Source: Pseudomonadota bacterium (GTDB lineage: Bacteria > Pseudomonadota > Gammaproteobacteria > DASZBR01). From it: a stretch of DNA of 64,000 nucleotides. The stretch lies in the NCBI GenBank assembly GCA_021777765.1, contig JAJYDF010000001.1, positions 77,151-141,150 of the forward strand, given 5' to 3'. Of this stretch, positions 9,414 to 19,800 are shown in pieces; positions within the stretch are counted from its first letter, which is position 1; each line of letters opens with the position of its first letter. The notes under the pieces were generated by a model. That model ran no database searches and was not told the origin of the DNA. It worked only from the letters and a program-made list of their open reading frames with translations. The position numbers were made by a program, and so were the translations under genes.

Positions 9414-10007
9414 TTATCTGATATCAGTTGGTTTTTTAGGTATAAGACTAAACGGGGTGCGACTAGTATTTTGTTGGGTGGGTTGTTGGGGATCTTGTTG
9501 TAATGGACTCATTGGTTGAGTAACATCTTGCACATCTTTCTTGATCATTGCATTTTGATTTTTATAATGGCGTTTTAAAAATTCGTGGTTTTCTTTTTTA
9601 TCACTAAAATCACTCTTTTCTTCTGATACTTTTTGTTCCTCTTGAGATTTTAAAAAGATATCTAAACTTTCTTTAATTGCTGATTTGACTTGAAAAGCAT
9701 GTGCTTTATCCACAGGTCCTTGAACATTGATGCTGATCATATTGCCTTGGATTTGTGCGGTTACTCGCATATTAGAACTGTCAACGTGTTTCAGTAGGCC
9801 ATGATGATCTAGTTCTCGAAGCGTGTGTTCTTCTGCTTTATGCAGAATATCTTTTAGATGTTCTTTAACTTGAGAATCATCCATCTCTAAATCCAAATTT
9901 TCTAGTTTAGGCCTTGGTATTTGACCGCTATAAATGACGGTGCTTTCATAAGTATTACGTGTTTTTTGTAAAACGTCCCAATTTTTAATTTGTTCTGGTT
10001 TGCTCAT
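9414..10007 (-). CDS. Hypothetical charged protein
   Basis: I do not recognise this 197-residue protein. It has no signal peptide or membrane segment. Residues 45-65 and 105-130 look helical and charged. A central region (about 80-105) contains short beta-prone stretches, and the last 40 residues are low-complexity and rich in Gln, Pro and Thr. Disordered polar C-termini are common in type IV effectors, but this is only suggestive. A purine-rich ribosome site (gggaga in the minus sense) stands about eight bases before its ATG. It is convergent with the VOC remnant and divergent from the 587-residue gene. Confidence 0.7.
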   Translation of the reverse strand: MSKPEQIKNWDVLQKTRNTYESTVIYSGQIPRPKLENLDLEMDDSQVKEHLKDILHKAEEHTLRELDHHGLLKHVDSSNMRVTAQIQGNMISINVQGPVDKAHAFQVKSAIKESLDIFLKSQEEQKVSEEKSDFSDKKENHEFLKRHYKNQNAMIKKDVQDVTQPMSPLQQDPQQPTQQNTSRTPFSLIPKKPTDIR

Positions 10008-10158
10008 AACAATTCTCCCACTTAATTACTAATAATTATAGCCTAAGGATAATTTATTGGTTTGATAAAGCTCCAAGAGCAGAAGTTATTTTCTTAAAAT
10101 ATAAAATGCTTTAAAGTTGCCATTAAGAAATCATTTTTAATAACACAAGGAAAATAAT

Positions 10159-11922
10159 ATGAGTAAAGTCGATGACTTATTTAAAACATTACTAGACAAG
10201 ACCCTATCAATAGGGGAGAGAATGGCGGGATATAATAAGCTTGTTCAGCTTGCGACTAAAGATTTCGGTGCAGATGGATATCGAGCGAATTTATTATTAG
10301 GAGACATTTATGCTGGCTATTATGGCAATGTTTTACAGAGCCATATCAATACCTCGGCTAGTAATTTAGCGATAGTGAGATATAAAAGAGCAGCACAATT
10401 AAAGCCGTATGAGATCGGGCCTTCTGTATCGCTTGTACATTTATATTGTCGTCAAATGTGGGTCGCCTATGAAATGAAAAATCATACAACATCAAGCTGG
10501 CATATTCATTTAGTGAGATTAATTTCAGATATGCGTGAAAGTAAATGTAATGAAGTCGAAGGAAAATCCATTTTAGAAATTCTTGAATTTATATTTAATG
10601 CTAAAAGCAATCTGCCTCTTTCTCCATTTAAGCAAAGATTTGTTTGGCTTCAGCTAGCAAATTATTATTTTATTTCGAAAGAAAGTTATGATTACGTTAA
10701 ATCGTTTTTTGATAAATTTACCATTGAACTTAATCATCAATATAATAATGAACTATTAATAGAATTATTTATTATGCTTGCTTCAAAAGAAAGAGAGATA
10801 TTGCAAAAGAATAGTTATTATCTGCAAAATGTTTGCTCAATGCATATTAAATTGATATGGCCTGCTGAGAAGATATTTGAAAATGCTAAACGGTATGTGT
10901 CAGAAAATCAGCCATTTTTAGCTGAATGGTTTGCTGAAATTGCATTAAATGCCTTTGAAAAAAGATTTTATGACGCACAGCTTGCTGATAAACAACAAGA
11001 AGCTCTTCATGCAATTAAGGAATTATGTGCCTATTTTCCTAGGTTGCTTCAAGTTAAAGATGTATTAAGAAAATGCCTCAATATCGATAAAAATGATCAA
11101 TTGTACATAGAAATATACAGTGCTGTGGTAAAGGATTTTCCTTTGTTACAACCCGTGCGATTTGAATTACTGTCATGTTGTTGCTTTCAAATATTAAAAT
11201 CAAATACGGCAAAAGATTTTGGCAGCCAAGAAAAATTTATGTCACTTTTATATTATCATTTAAATCATGCCATCATTGCTTTTCCAGGCGAAAATCCATT
11301 ATCTCTATTAAAAACTTTACTCAATCACTGTGGTGATAGGTATTCTGCACAATTCGCAAATAATGCCAATTTGATATGGTTATGGCTAAGTGAACATTTG
11401 TTATCTATACTGCCACCCAATTATCAAGACGCTTTAAAATGCTTGGATATTTGCAAAGGCAAATTATCAGAAAATTTTAAGAACCAATTGGTGCATGCAT
11501 ATATACGGGTTGGTTATTTATCATTTGATCGAAAAACAGGAAAAAATCTTGATATTAAATCACATTGCATTGATTCCGTATTATCACTTGCACATCCAGA
11601 TGATTTGTCATCTCTAGCCAACAAATTAAATAGCGAAGGTAAAAATAATGAGGCATTGTGGTGTGCTGAAATAGCGGTTAGAGGATATTATCGAGTGGAT
11701 TCTAAAGACAGGGATAGAATGCTCTTAGAAAAGATCGCATCATTAGCAGGTAAATATAATCAATCTAGTTTTATGCGCGAAAAATTAGAGTGGAGTAGAT
11801 ATGAAATTTCAAAAATTACGATGGTTAAATTGAAAAAACATTCAGCGAATAAAAATCATCGCAATGCTAAGATCGATGCAGATATTACTCATTCTCCAAA
11901 TTATCGTTATCAACATCCATAG
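10159..11922 (+). CDS. Hypothetical alpha-helical protein (TPR-like character), effector-like
   Basis: The 587-residue product is soluble, with no signal peptide or membrane segment, and appears to be alpha-helical throughout. Several segments have TPR-like Ala/Leu/Tyr spacing, for example residues around 275-300 (QEALHAIKELCAYFPRLLQV) and around 490-505 (GKNNEALWCAEIAVRGYY), but I cannot assign a defined repeat family. The start has a ribosome site (aagga) about eight bases upstream. The C-terminus is basic and polar. It sits in an accessory patch of unknown genes, so an effector role is possible but unproven. Confidence 0.72.
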   Translation: MSKVDDLFKTLLDKTLSIGERMAGYNKLVQLATKDFGADGYRANLLLGDIYAGYYGNVLQSHINTSASNLAIVRYKRAAQLKPYEIGPSVSLVHLYCRQMWVAYEMKNHTTSSWHIHLVRLISDMRESKCNEVEGKSILEILEFIFNAKSNLPLSPFKQRFVWLQLANYYFISKESYDYVKSFFDKFTIELNHQYNNELLIELFIMLASKEREILQKNSYYLQNVCSMHIKLIWPAEKIFENAKRYVSENQPFLAEWFAEIALNAFEKRFYDAQLADKQQEALHAIKELCAYFPRLLQVKDVLRKCLNIDKNDQLYIEIYSAVVKDFPLLQPVRFELLSCCCFQILKSNTAKDFGSQEKFMSLLYYHLNHAIIAFPGENPLSLLKTLLNHCGDRYSAQFANNANLIWLWLSEHLLSILPPNYQDALKCLDICKGKLSENFKNQLVHAYIRVGYLSFDRKTGKNLDIKSHCIDSVLSLAHPDDLSSLANKLNSEGKNNEALWCAEIAVRGYYRVDSKDRDRMLLEKIASLAGKYNQSSFMREKLEWSRYEISKITMVKLKKHSANKNHRNAKIDADITHSPNYRYQHP

Positions 11923-11930
11923 TAGGAACT

Positions 11931-12440
11931 TTATTTAAAACGGTTTTTGTTTATGGGCGGAGGTGGTTCTATTTGAGTAGTAGGCGTATCTAAAGAAATT
12001 ATCATTTTACTTTGCATTATTCGTGATGGTTTTTGTTGTAATTTGGCGTTGATATTTTCAACTAATGGTGTAATTGAGTGTTTGATGTCATCTAACTCGG
12101 TAATATCACCTTTTTTAATTTTATCGCGAATTTCTTCTACTTTGTTTTTGAATTCAAAGATAGCTTGAATATGTGGGTCTTGGCTCTTATAGCCCTTTTC
12201 ATAGAGCACCCATTTGAATTGTTTTAAATTATCTTTAAGGCCATTTTCATATTCAGCGAATTCAGTTAATAATTTATCAATGGCTTTCTTTTTTTGTTCT
12301 CGCGTGCGAACCTCATTGTTTAGTTGGGTATCTGTAGGTTCTAATATTTTTTGTACTTGCCTTAAATTAAGAAAAATGCCTTCATTATATGCTTTACTGA
12401 TAGCGTTTAAAGCATTTTGATATTCTTCACTAATTACAAA
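11931..12440 (-). pseudogene. Start-less ORF remnant (hypothetical coiled-coil protein)
   Basis: On the minus strand an open frame runs for 169 codons from just after a TAA (12441-12443) to a stop at 11931. The first usable start is a GTG at 12209, which would discard the upstream 77 codons. Those upstream codons read as good protein: EEYQNALNAISKAYNEGIF, then a Lys/Glu-rich helix with EQKKKAIDKLLTEFAEYE. The reading therefore looks like a gene that lost its 5' end where the divergent 181-residue gene now begins. The C-terminal part is proline-rich (IEPPPPINKNRFK). If translated from 12209 it is a 92-residue protein. The function is unknown. Confidence 0.6.
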
Positions 12441-12465
12441 TTATGTGTAGATGATGGAGAAAAAT

Positions 12466-13011
12466 ATGCGCAATCCTAATGATCCAAATCAATTAAGTTC
12501 AGTGGCAACTACAGGAAAAGTGAGAATGATGCCACCTGTTCAGGATAAGTTAATCAATCATTTTGAAAATGCAGATATGCAATATACGCATGAAGAACTA
12601 AAAAATAAATTGTATAGCTACCAACAATATTATGTATCAGCTGACGAAAAATTAAAGCTTGTTCTTGGAAATATCTACAGCATATTGAGCGACACTGATA
12701 ATTTTTTAAATGGAACTACTTTGGAAGAATTTTTTAAACAGGTTCGTGATGAGTCTAAAAATGAAAATGAATTAAAAGAGATTCTGGATGACATTGATAA
12801 AGCGTTATTAAATGCACAAGAAAAATTAAAGAGCAAAGATTTAAATCCTGTTTTTAAAGCAACCTATGAAAAAGCCATTAAATATTGCAAAAATTGCATT
12901 GTAGAGAGAATTAAATGTTTGAAAAATGCTAATGATAAAATCTATTCGTTATATCAAAATCATCATTTAAAAAATATTTTTGAACCCAAATCATTTGTGC
13001 CTAAAAAATAA
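12466..13011 (+). CDS. Hypothetical helical protein
   Basis: The start is placed at ATG 12466 because ggag (12456-12459) stands at proper distance; in-frame ATGs at 12451 and 12454 lack one. The product of about 181 residues is soluble, predicted helical and rich in Lys, Glu and Asn. It has a polar N-terminus (MRNPNDPNQLSSVATTGK) and a helical core from about residue 40 to 165. A short basic tail (KSFVPKK) closes it. I do not recognise a family. It is divergent from the start-less remnant and followed by a hairpin. Confidence 0.65.
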   Translation: MRNPNDPNQLSSVATTGKVRMMPPVQDKLINHFENADMQYTHEELKNKLYSYQQYYVSADEKLKLVLGNIYSILSDTDNFLNGTTLEEFFKQVRDESKNENELKEILDDIDKALLNAQEKLKSKDLNPVFKATYEKAIKYCKNCIVERIKCLKNANDKIYSLYQNHHLKNIFEPKSFVPKK

Positions 13012-13026
13012 TAAATTAATTTATGC

Positions 13027-13073
13027 GGCCAGATATTCGTTTTAACTAAATCATTCAGTTAAAATTTCTGGCC
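13027..13073. terminator. Imperfect hairpin between convergent genes
   Basis: The ends ggccaga and tctggcc pair. An inner ttttaact/agttaaaa arm extends the stem across about 47 bases. It lies between the 3' ends of the 181-residue gene (plus) and tolC (minus), so a bidirectional terminator role fits. No long T-run follows, so this is tentative. Confidence 0.45.
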
Positions 13074-13169
13074 ATGTCGCTATGCACTGATGGAAGAGGT
13101 AGAAATAGTATTATTGTAATTCCTATGAGAAAATTGGCTGGATAAGAATGCAAAAAAGTGTAAAGCTAA

Positions 13170-14591
13170 TTAACCCGCATTATTCACTTTCAGCAAATGA
13201 TCATCTTGCAACCAGCCGTTAATTTCAATTAAATCCTTAGGCGTTAAACTACCTGCCGCTTGTTTTAATTCCAAAGTGCTTAATATGTAATTATATTGAT
13301 CTTGATAATGCGTTGTTTCTGCTTGATAAAGATTTTGTTGTGCCGTTAAAACATCTAATAACGTTTTAGTGCCCGCCTGAAATCCTGCATTGATCGAATT
13401 TAATGCACTATTATTTGAAATAATCGCCAGACGATCGGCTTTAATTTTACTGATATTTGCCATCACATTGTTGTAGGCTTGATTAGCATTAAATACCACT
13501 AAGCGATGTGTCTCTTCCATTTGATCACTGGCTGCAACGTAATTATCTTCAGCTTGTTCTGTTTGAGCGACAGTTAATCCGCCAGAAATAATTGGCACGG
13601 TGAGTTGCACACCGAGCGTCCCTAAATTTTCAGTTTCTCTACCTGGAAATGCATTAGTAATACTATTGGGAAAAACGTTGTGCCCATAACTACCAACTGC
13701 ATCAAGACTGGGAAAATTATTGGCAAAATTAGCGCGAACAAATTCATGTTGAGCTTGTACGCTATAGCGCGATGCTAATAAAGTGAGATTATTTTGTTCC
13801 GCTACAGTTATCCAATCACTTAAATCAATGGGATTTGGATTAATCAGCGGCATATTATTTTTTAATGGTGCTAATTGTGCATATGTTTGATCAGTAATTT
13901 GTTTTAATGCTTGCATGGCATTGGTGACATTATTATTGGCACTGATTTCTTGCGCGACCAAATTATCATAAGAAGCTTGTGCTTGATCGACATCGGTCAT
14001 TGTTTCTAAACCTACTTCGAATTTTGCTTTAATTTGTTGCAAAGATTCTAAATTCGCTTGTTTTTGTGCAACAGTTGCAGTGAGCGTATCTTGCGCTAAC
14101 AACACATTAAAATAAGCAGTAGCCACACGAATAATTAATGCTTGTAATTCTGCACCGTAGGTATAATTTGCTTCCGCTGCTGTTGCTTGCGCTTGGCGTA
14201 ATAACATCCAATCAGCGAAATTAAAAATGGGTTGTGCTGCATTTAATGTATATCCATGCGTGTTATAAGTACTGTTGCCGGCAATACCAAAGCCATTGAA
14301 AATAGGATTTCCAACCGGAGTGCCTTGTGAAAGACCCAAGCTATTATTTGTGGTAGTGATATTCACATGATTAGTTTGTGCATAACCGCTGCCACTGATC
14401 TGAGTGAGCAATGCCGAACGGCTGATAGCAACACCTTCTTCATTGGCCATTTTGGTCGCGTACGCTGCTTGAAATTCGGGATCACTGACTACTGCTTGAT
14501 TAAATACATTCAGGAGATCTGCGCTCTCTGCAATGCCAGAAAATAAACCCAGTAAGCTGGAGCATGAAATTATTAGTAGGTATTTTTTCAT
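13170..14591 (-). CDS. tolC: TolC-family outer-membrane efflux channel protein
   Basis: The 473-residue product has a signal peptide (MKKYLLIISCSSLLGLFSG, ending near AESA) followed by two OEP halves. The first half starts LLNVFNQAVVSDPEFQAA and contains the typical coiled-coil segment with LESLQQIKAKFEVGLETMTDVDQAQ. The second half repeats the pattern (FNAGFQAGTKTLLDVLTAQQNLYQAE). TolC trimers form the outer-membrane duct for type I secretion and RND or MacAB-type efflux. The gene follows the PIMT-like gene with 20 bases between them, an arrangement also seen in Legionella, so the two are probably cotranscribed. Confidence 0.95.
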   Translation of the reverse strand: MKKYLLIISCSSLLGLFSGIAESADLLNVFNQAVVSDPEFQAAYATKMANEEGVAISRSALLTQISGSGYAQTNHVNITTTNNSLGLSQGTPVGNPIFNGFGIAGNSTYNTHGYTLNAAQPIFNFADWMLLRQAQATAAEANYTYGAELQALIIRVATAYFNVLLAQDTLTATVAQKQANLESLQQIKAKFEVGLETMTDVDQAQASYDNLVAQEISANNNVTNAMQALKQITDQTYAQLAPLKNNMPLINPNPIDLSDWITVAEQNNLTLLASRYSVQAQHEFVRANFANNFPSLDAVGSYGHNVFPNSITNAFPGRETENLGTLGVQLTVPIISGGLTVAQTEQAEDNYVAASDQMEETHRLVVFNANQAYNNVMANISKIKADRLAIISNNSALNSINAGFQAGTKTLLDVLTAQQNLYQAETTHYQDQYNYILSTLELKQAAGSLTPKDLIEINGWLQDDHLLKVNNAG

Positions 14592-14611
14592 ACGATAAAT
14601 AATGACCGTTG

Positions 14612-15265
14612 TTAAAAAGTAAATGGATTGGGTTGTTTCGCATTAATTAATGGCGGGACCATAGTCTCAAATAAAAATTGTGAATGCCAATGACTATCAA
14701 CTGTCTTGGTCATTAATAAAGCTTCCATAGCGGGTTGTTGTCCAACAATGGCAAATAATCGTCCTTTGGCATTTAAGCTATTGCGATAAACATCGGGAAT
14801 ATAAGAGAGTGAACCAGTAATGACTATGACATCGTAGGCGCCATCTCTGTCATACCCCAGTGCCGCATCCGCTACCCGTAAATCAATATTGGTAAACCTC
14901 AAGGTGTTTAATTTTTGTGTTGCTTGACTAATAAAGTCAGGAAATATGTCTAATGAAATGACCGATTTTGCTTGTTTGGCTAACAATGCTGTGAAATAGC
15001 CGCTGCCTGTGCCAATTTCCAATACCCGTTCATGGGATTGGATTTGTAATGCTTGCAAAATACGTGCTTCTTCTTTGGGTGTGAGCATGATTTGGTCATG
15101 ACCTAGCGGGATAGTGGTATCAGCAAATGCCAGTGAACGATAAGCTGACGGCACAAAATCTTCACGTGGTGTTGTTTCAATCAAATCTAAAATATGAGAA
15201 TCTAAAACATTCCATGCGCGAATTTGTTGTTTAATCATTTGTGTGCGGGCGATGTCGAAATTCAT
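14612..15265 (-). CDS. Protein-L-isoaspartate O-methyltransferase-family protein
   Basis: The 217-residue protein has the PIMT Rossmann core. The SAM motif is VLEIGTGSGYFTALLAK (about residues 80-96), and the N-terminal region with MIKQQIRAWNV and TPREDFVP is typical. The conserved substrate segment QTISQP of true PIMTs is replaced by QIMLTP, so the catalytic serine of the family is missing. Repair of isoaspartate is therefore doubtful and another methyl acceptor is possible. It lies upstream of tolC in a likely operon. A hairpin repeat separates it from the divergent permease gene. Confidence 0.85.
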   Translation of the reverse strand: MNFDIARTQMIKQQIRAWNVLDSHILDLIETTPREDFVPSAYRSLAFADTTIPLGHDQIMLTPKEEARILQALQIQSHERVLEIGTGSGYFTALLAKQAKSVISLDIFPDFISQATQKLNTLRFTNIDLRVADAALGYDRDGAYDVIVITGSLSYIPDVYRNSLNAKGRLFAIVGQQPAMEALLMTKTVDSHWHSQFLFETMVPPLINAKQPNPFTF

Positions 15266-15331
15266 AGAGATTGGCCATATAAAAATGATTTAGATTAAGA
15301 TGTTTGCAAGGTTATGGCAAGATATCTTTTT

Positions 15332-15375
15332 CCTTCTCCCGCTTGCGGGAGAAGGTGCTGAAGGCGGATGAGGGT
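15332..15375 (+). repeat. Intergenic hairpin repeat with conserved tail
   Basis: The copy reads as hairpin ccttctcccg-ctt-gcgggagaagg followed by the tail tgctgaaggcggatgagggt. It is one of at least eight related copies in this window and stands directly before the MacB-type permease gene. Confidence 0.85.
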
Positions 15376-15385
15376 GTTTTAATTA

Positions 15386-16612
15386 ATGACTGAAAAATTG
15401 CATATCTATTATCAAACCATATTATTTTATTTGCACGATGCGCTCATTAATTTGCGGGTCTCAAAATTACGTTCATTTCTCGCTGTGTTAGGAATATTGG
15501 TGGGCACTGCTGCAGTAGTTGCATTAGTGTCTTCGGGCGAATTAGCCACTAAAAAAGCATTAGAAGAATTTAGTGCACTAGGCACAGATTTATTAGCAAT
15601 AAATATGTTTCCGCAAAATCCCAATGCAGCGACTAATTCAACGCAAAGTACTATTACAGCTGATCAAATAATGGCTTTAACCACGCAAGTTCCCGTTGTA
15701 ATTCAAGTGGCCCCCTATACTTCGCTCTTTGAAAATATGAGTTATAACGGCAATTCTGATAATGCTGGAATTGTTGGCGCGACACCCTCATTACAACAAT
15801 TATTGAAAATTAAATTAACCTCAGGGCGTTTTATTTCCTATTTAGATGATTATCGATATTACTGTGTAATTGGTAATGAGCTTTATCAGAAATTACGTGG
15901 TGAAGGATTTTTACAATCACCATTAGGACAACAACTGCAAATAGGTAAGAATATATTTACTATTATCGGCGTTGCAGATGAGTGGTCACAAAGTGCTTTT
16001 TTTAATAGTGATATTAATAATTCAATTATTATTCCGTTATCGACCTCTCAAATTTTAGAAAAAAATATACAAATTAGTGATGTGATTTTGCAGTTACAAC
16101 AACATGCTGATATTGACCAAGTGCAAAATGATATAACTAATTATATTAATTCAGTGGTACCAGGATTAAATATCTTTTTTCGTAGCGCAAAAGAATTATT
16201 AAAAAGTTTGGGCGCGCAACAACATATTTTTACTTTATTATTAGGTGTAATTGGTGGTATTTCATTGCTGGTTGGTGGCATTGGTGTGATGAATATTATG
16301 TTGGTTTCTGTTTTAGAACGGCGCCGTGAAATTGGTGTGAGATTAGCAGTTGGTGCAAAAAGAAAAGATATTATGGGGTTATTCGTTATCGAGGCTGTCA
16401 CTTTGAGTTTGTTGGGCGGTATTGGTGGCGTTATTGCAGGAATTCTGATTTCTCTGGTGATTGCTTATTTTGCGGGTTGGGGTTTGGGTGTGTTTTTCCT
16501 GCCGCCTTTGATTGGATTTGTTGTATCAGTGATGGTGGGAATAATTGCTGGCGTATACCCAGCTTACAAAGCAGCACAATTGGATCCTATCGAAACGCTA
16601 AGAGCAGAATAA
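15386..16612 (+). CDS. MacB-type ABC transporter permease (FtsX fold), no ATPase partner nearby
   Basis: The 408-residue protein has the MacB permease plan. One N-terminal membrane helix in LRSFLAVLGILVGTAAVVAL (about 28-50) is followed by a periplasmic MacB-PCD domain (about 55-270). Three C-terminal helices form the FtsX domain, which contains VSVLERRREIGVRLAVGAKRKDI. Such permeases pair with an ATPase (MacB N-terminal domain or separate LolD-like subunit) and often with MacA and TolC. No ATPase or MacA gene lies in the window, so the partner must be elsewhere. Divergent tolC makes a tripartite export system plausible. The start has no clear ribosome site. Confidence 0.9.
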   Translation: MTEKLHIYYQTILFYLHDALINLRVSKLRSFLAVLGILVGTAAVVALVSSGELATKKALEEFSALGTDLLAINMFPQNPNAATNSTQSTITADQIMALTTQVPVVIQVAPYTSLFENMSYNGNSDNAGIVGATPSLQQLLKIKLTSGRFISYLDDYRYYCVIGNELYQKLRGEGFLQSPLGQQLQIGKNIFTIIGVADEWSQSAFFNSDINNSIIIPLSTSQILEKNIQISDVILQLQQHADIDQVQNDITNYINSVVPGLNIFFRSAKELLKSLGAQQHIFTLLLGVIGGISLLVGGIGVMNIMLVSVLERRREIGVRLAVGAKRKDIMGLFVIEAVTLSLLGGIGGVIAGILISLVIAYFAGWGLGVFFLPPLIGFVVSVMVGIIAGVYPAYKAAQLDPIETLRAE

Positions 16613-16883
16613 AAGGTGAAGAGGTTAAATCATAGAAAAAGGATAATATATTTTTAATCTTTCCCGAAAATTAATCCTTTAATAATCAAAAGCTTACCAT
16701 TTTTTAATAACTTCCAAAAAATGAAAATTAACAAACCCCTTTATTTTCGCTATATTCCGTCGTTCTGACAGCATTTATGGCTAATTTCCTAAGCTAAATG
16801 ACTTGTTTCTACTATACTTCTTTCAAGTACAGATATTTAACAAAAAATCTGATTAAAGTGAAATATTTATGAGGTAATTAATT

Positions 16884-19800
16884 ATGGAACTTGAAAAGCA
16901 AAATATAGAAATGATTAAACCATTGTTGGAAATCGCAATTACAGCATTAGATGCAAAATTTAATGATTTGCCTAAAGAACCGCCCATAAAACTCGATCAG
17001 CTCTGCGATGTTATCGCGGCATACGGTATGGTTAATTATTTGCGAAATGTCATCGTTAATCAGCTTAATTATTTAGATAATGAATCAAATGATGATAAGG
17101 AATCAGAAATACTTGCAAAAAAAATAAATGATGAATGGTTTGCAGAGATAAACGATGTAATCAATGGATTTAAAATGCAAGGGAATCCAACCGCTTTAGT
17201 CGAAATTCCAGATGGTTATATCACTAAAATGCGTAGAATAAAAATATTATTAAATCAAAAACTGGATTCGCCTACTATTACAGACGCTGAAAAAATAAAA
17301 ATACAAAATGCATTAAATATAGTTAGAACAGCAGGGCAAGGGAGAAATAATAATGTATATAGAAAAATAAAAGAATTATTTAATGACACCAATGATAAAG
17401 CATTTCAAAAACAGCCAGAGGCTGAAAAAGAAAGAATTCGATCAAGCACTTTATTGGCTATCGAAGGCAAACTTGAGCGAAGTAATACCGGTGTTCTATC
17501 AAGCGCATTAGAGTCTTCACAATTGAAAAAAACAACTAAAAAAGATTTTAAAAAAGAAAATAAAGAGCTAGTGATGAATGTAGTGACTCATATTTTTAAT
17601 AATTTATCTGCGTTTTCTCACGAGCCACTTGAAAGACTTGGATTATTGCAACAATTACAAAAACAGTACAGTGATCTCTTGGCAAAGAATGCAGAGCTAG
17701 CTGAAAAAATATCGCAGCAGATCCTTGCAGAAGTGGGCAAGGATAATGCATTAAGAAAAATAAATGGTTTATTTACAAAAAAAGTTGATAAAAAAACCAT
17801 TTTGCAATTAGACGCAATATTGAAAGAGCAACCTGAAATAAAGTTACCAAGTAAGTTGGATGGAAATTATGAAGCCGCATTAACTGAATATGAAGCTGAT
17901 CTTAATATTAAAATGGAAAATTTAGAAGCGGATAATAAATTGTCTGTCATGGATAAAATTAAAGAACTAGATAGATTGATTACAGAAAGATCAACGCATG
18001 GACCGGATGTCATTAAAATTTATCAGAGTATCAATGAAAAATTGACCAAACAACTTGCAACTCAAATTGTAGATTTTGATAGAGAATTATTTAGTCAAAT
18101 ATCTATAAATGCTATAGTCTATCGAGATGCCAATCATCCAGCTACTAAAAATATAATTGACTTTTTTAATAATTTATCTGAGAGCGTCGTAGTAACCATG
18201 ATGCAATCTGATATTAATTTACGTGTATTGATGTTTGAAAGGCTCGTTAAACTCGCAATAATGTGCAGAAATTTAGGTGATTTTCACGGAAGTATGGCAA
18301 TAGTCGTAGGCTTGAATCGATCTGAAGTTGGCCGATTAAAAAGTACAGTAAAAGCACTTTCCCTATCAACTCAGAAAGATTGGCAAATCTTAAATGATGA
18401 TTATTCTATGACAAGTAGTTATAAAAATTTAAGGAGATTAGTGTCTGAGCATAAAGGCCCAGTTGTACCTTATATAGGTACTTATATGAGTGATGTCACA
18501 TTTTTTATTGAAGGAAATAATAATACAGCATGGCAAGATGCAAATGCAGGAATAAAAATAGCTCATAGTTTGATAAATGCACAGAAAACGATTAATTCAA
18601 ATGCTCTAAAACCATTATCTCAAGATCATTCATTAATTGACTTGGTTAATAAACCGGTAACTTTGAAAAATCAAACATTTCAACATGAATCAGAAGCACT
18701 CAATAATCAATTATATAAATTGTCATTAGAATATGAACCGAAAAATACAGACATTGCCGCCACAATACAACCAGAATTATTAGTGGGTCATCAATTATTA
18801 TCACCTTTAAGTGAGGTAGTTTCTGCTCCGGAACAACAACATTTAGTGAGTAATAAACTTTTACATGGTAGCGTTGACTTATTTATGCGTTTTGATCAAT
18901 TGCTCAATAATAATAAAATGTTTTCTCACGAACCCATTTTATCATTGCTACATGGAATGGGGTCAGAAAATATTAATCATATTATAAATTATAATAAATC
19001 TAAAATATTTGTTGATGTTAGCGAAGATGAATTCAAAGAAATTTTAGTCAAATTAAAGGAGATTGAAGGGCATCCTAATTTTACTAATGCAACAGTAAAT
19101 AATTTAAATTATGAACAAATTGAATTTATTATAAAATATTATCGATTGCGTGAGAAAGTTGAAAATGGCAAGTTAGAATATAAAGTTTATGAGGGGCATA
19201 AAGTTACAGTAGATCAACAAAGCAAAATTTTGTACAAAGATAAAAATGGTGGATCGACCAATGTTCCTTTAATTAATTATTATGATTATAAAAATGGAAA
19301 GTTAGTAAAACGGGATGTCTCATTAGGACATCGCAATGATAATATCACTCAATTATTATTAGCGATTAATGGAAAAAGCGCTCAAGATTTAGATGCTTCT
19401 GAGAAAAATATTTCTTTAATTAATTTTATATCGAAAAGTTTGTCAGAAATAGATGATGCATTAAATATATCTTTTAGACAGGCATTATCAAAACCGCTCA
19501 ATCCTGACGTATTTATTGATTTGGCTTATATAGTGAATCAAAAATATGATGCAATTATTGCTATGCTAGGCAATACGGATTTGGAAGATCGATTAAAAGC
19601 AGAATTAATAAAAGAAAAAGAGAAATTTGAACAATTTAATGTTGAAATGCAATTAATGATAAAGCAAAATCTTTTGATACCCGAGGCAGTACTTCAACCG
19701 GCAGCAGCACCATCACAATTAATTACACCCGCTATTATTCCAGAAACAAAATTTCGATTCATACTGCCATTAGATAAATTAAATGAGTATAAAGCTAACA

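Noticed and set aside
10112..10132. PmrA-like site before the 587-residue gene (ctttaaagttgccattaag)
   Set aside because: Core spacing is 12 bases and half-site flanks do not match.
12214..12420. 68-codon plus-strand frame
   Set aside because: It is the reverse of the start-less minus-strand remnant, which reads better as protein.
16693..16711. PmrA-like site before the giant gene (cttaccatt...ttaataac)
   Set aside because: The TTAA-type cores are 10 bases apart, not 11, and the first half is poor. It was not annotated, although co-regulation of the giant gene would be attractive.
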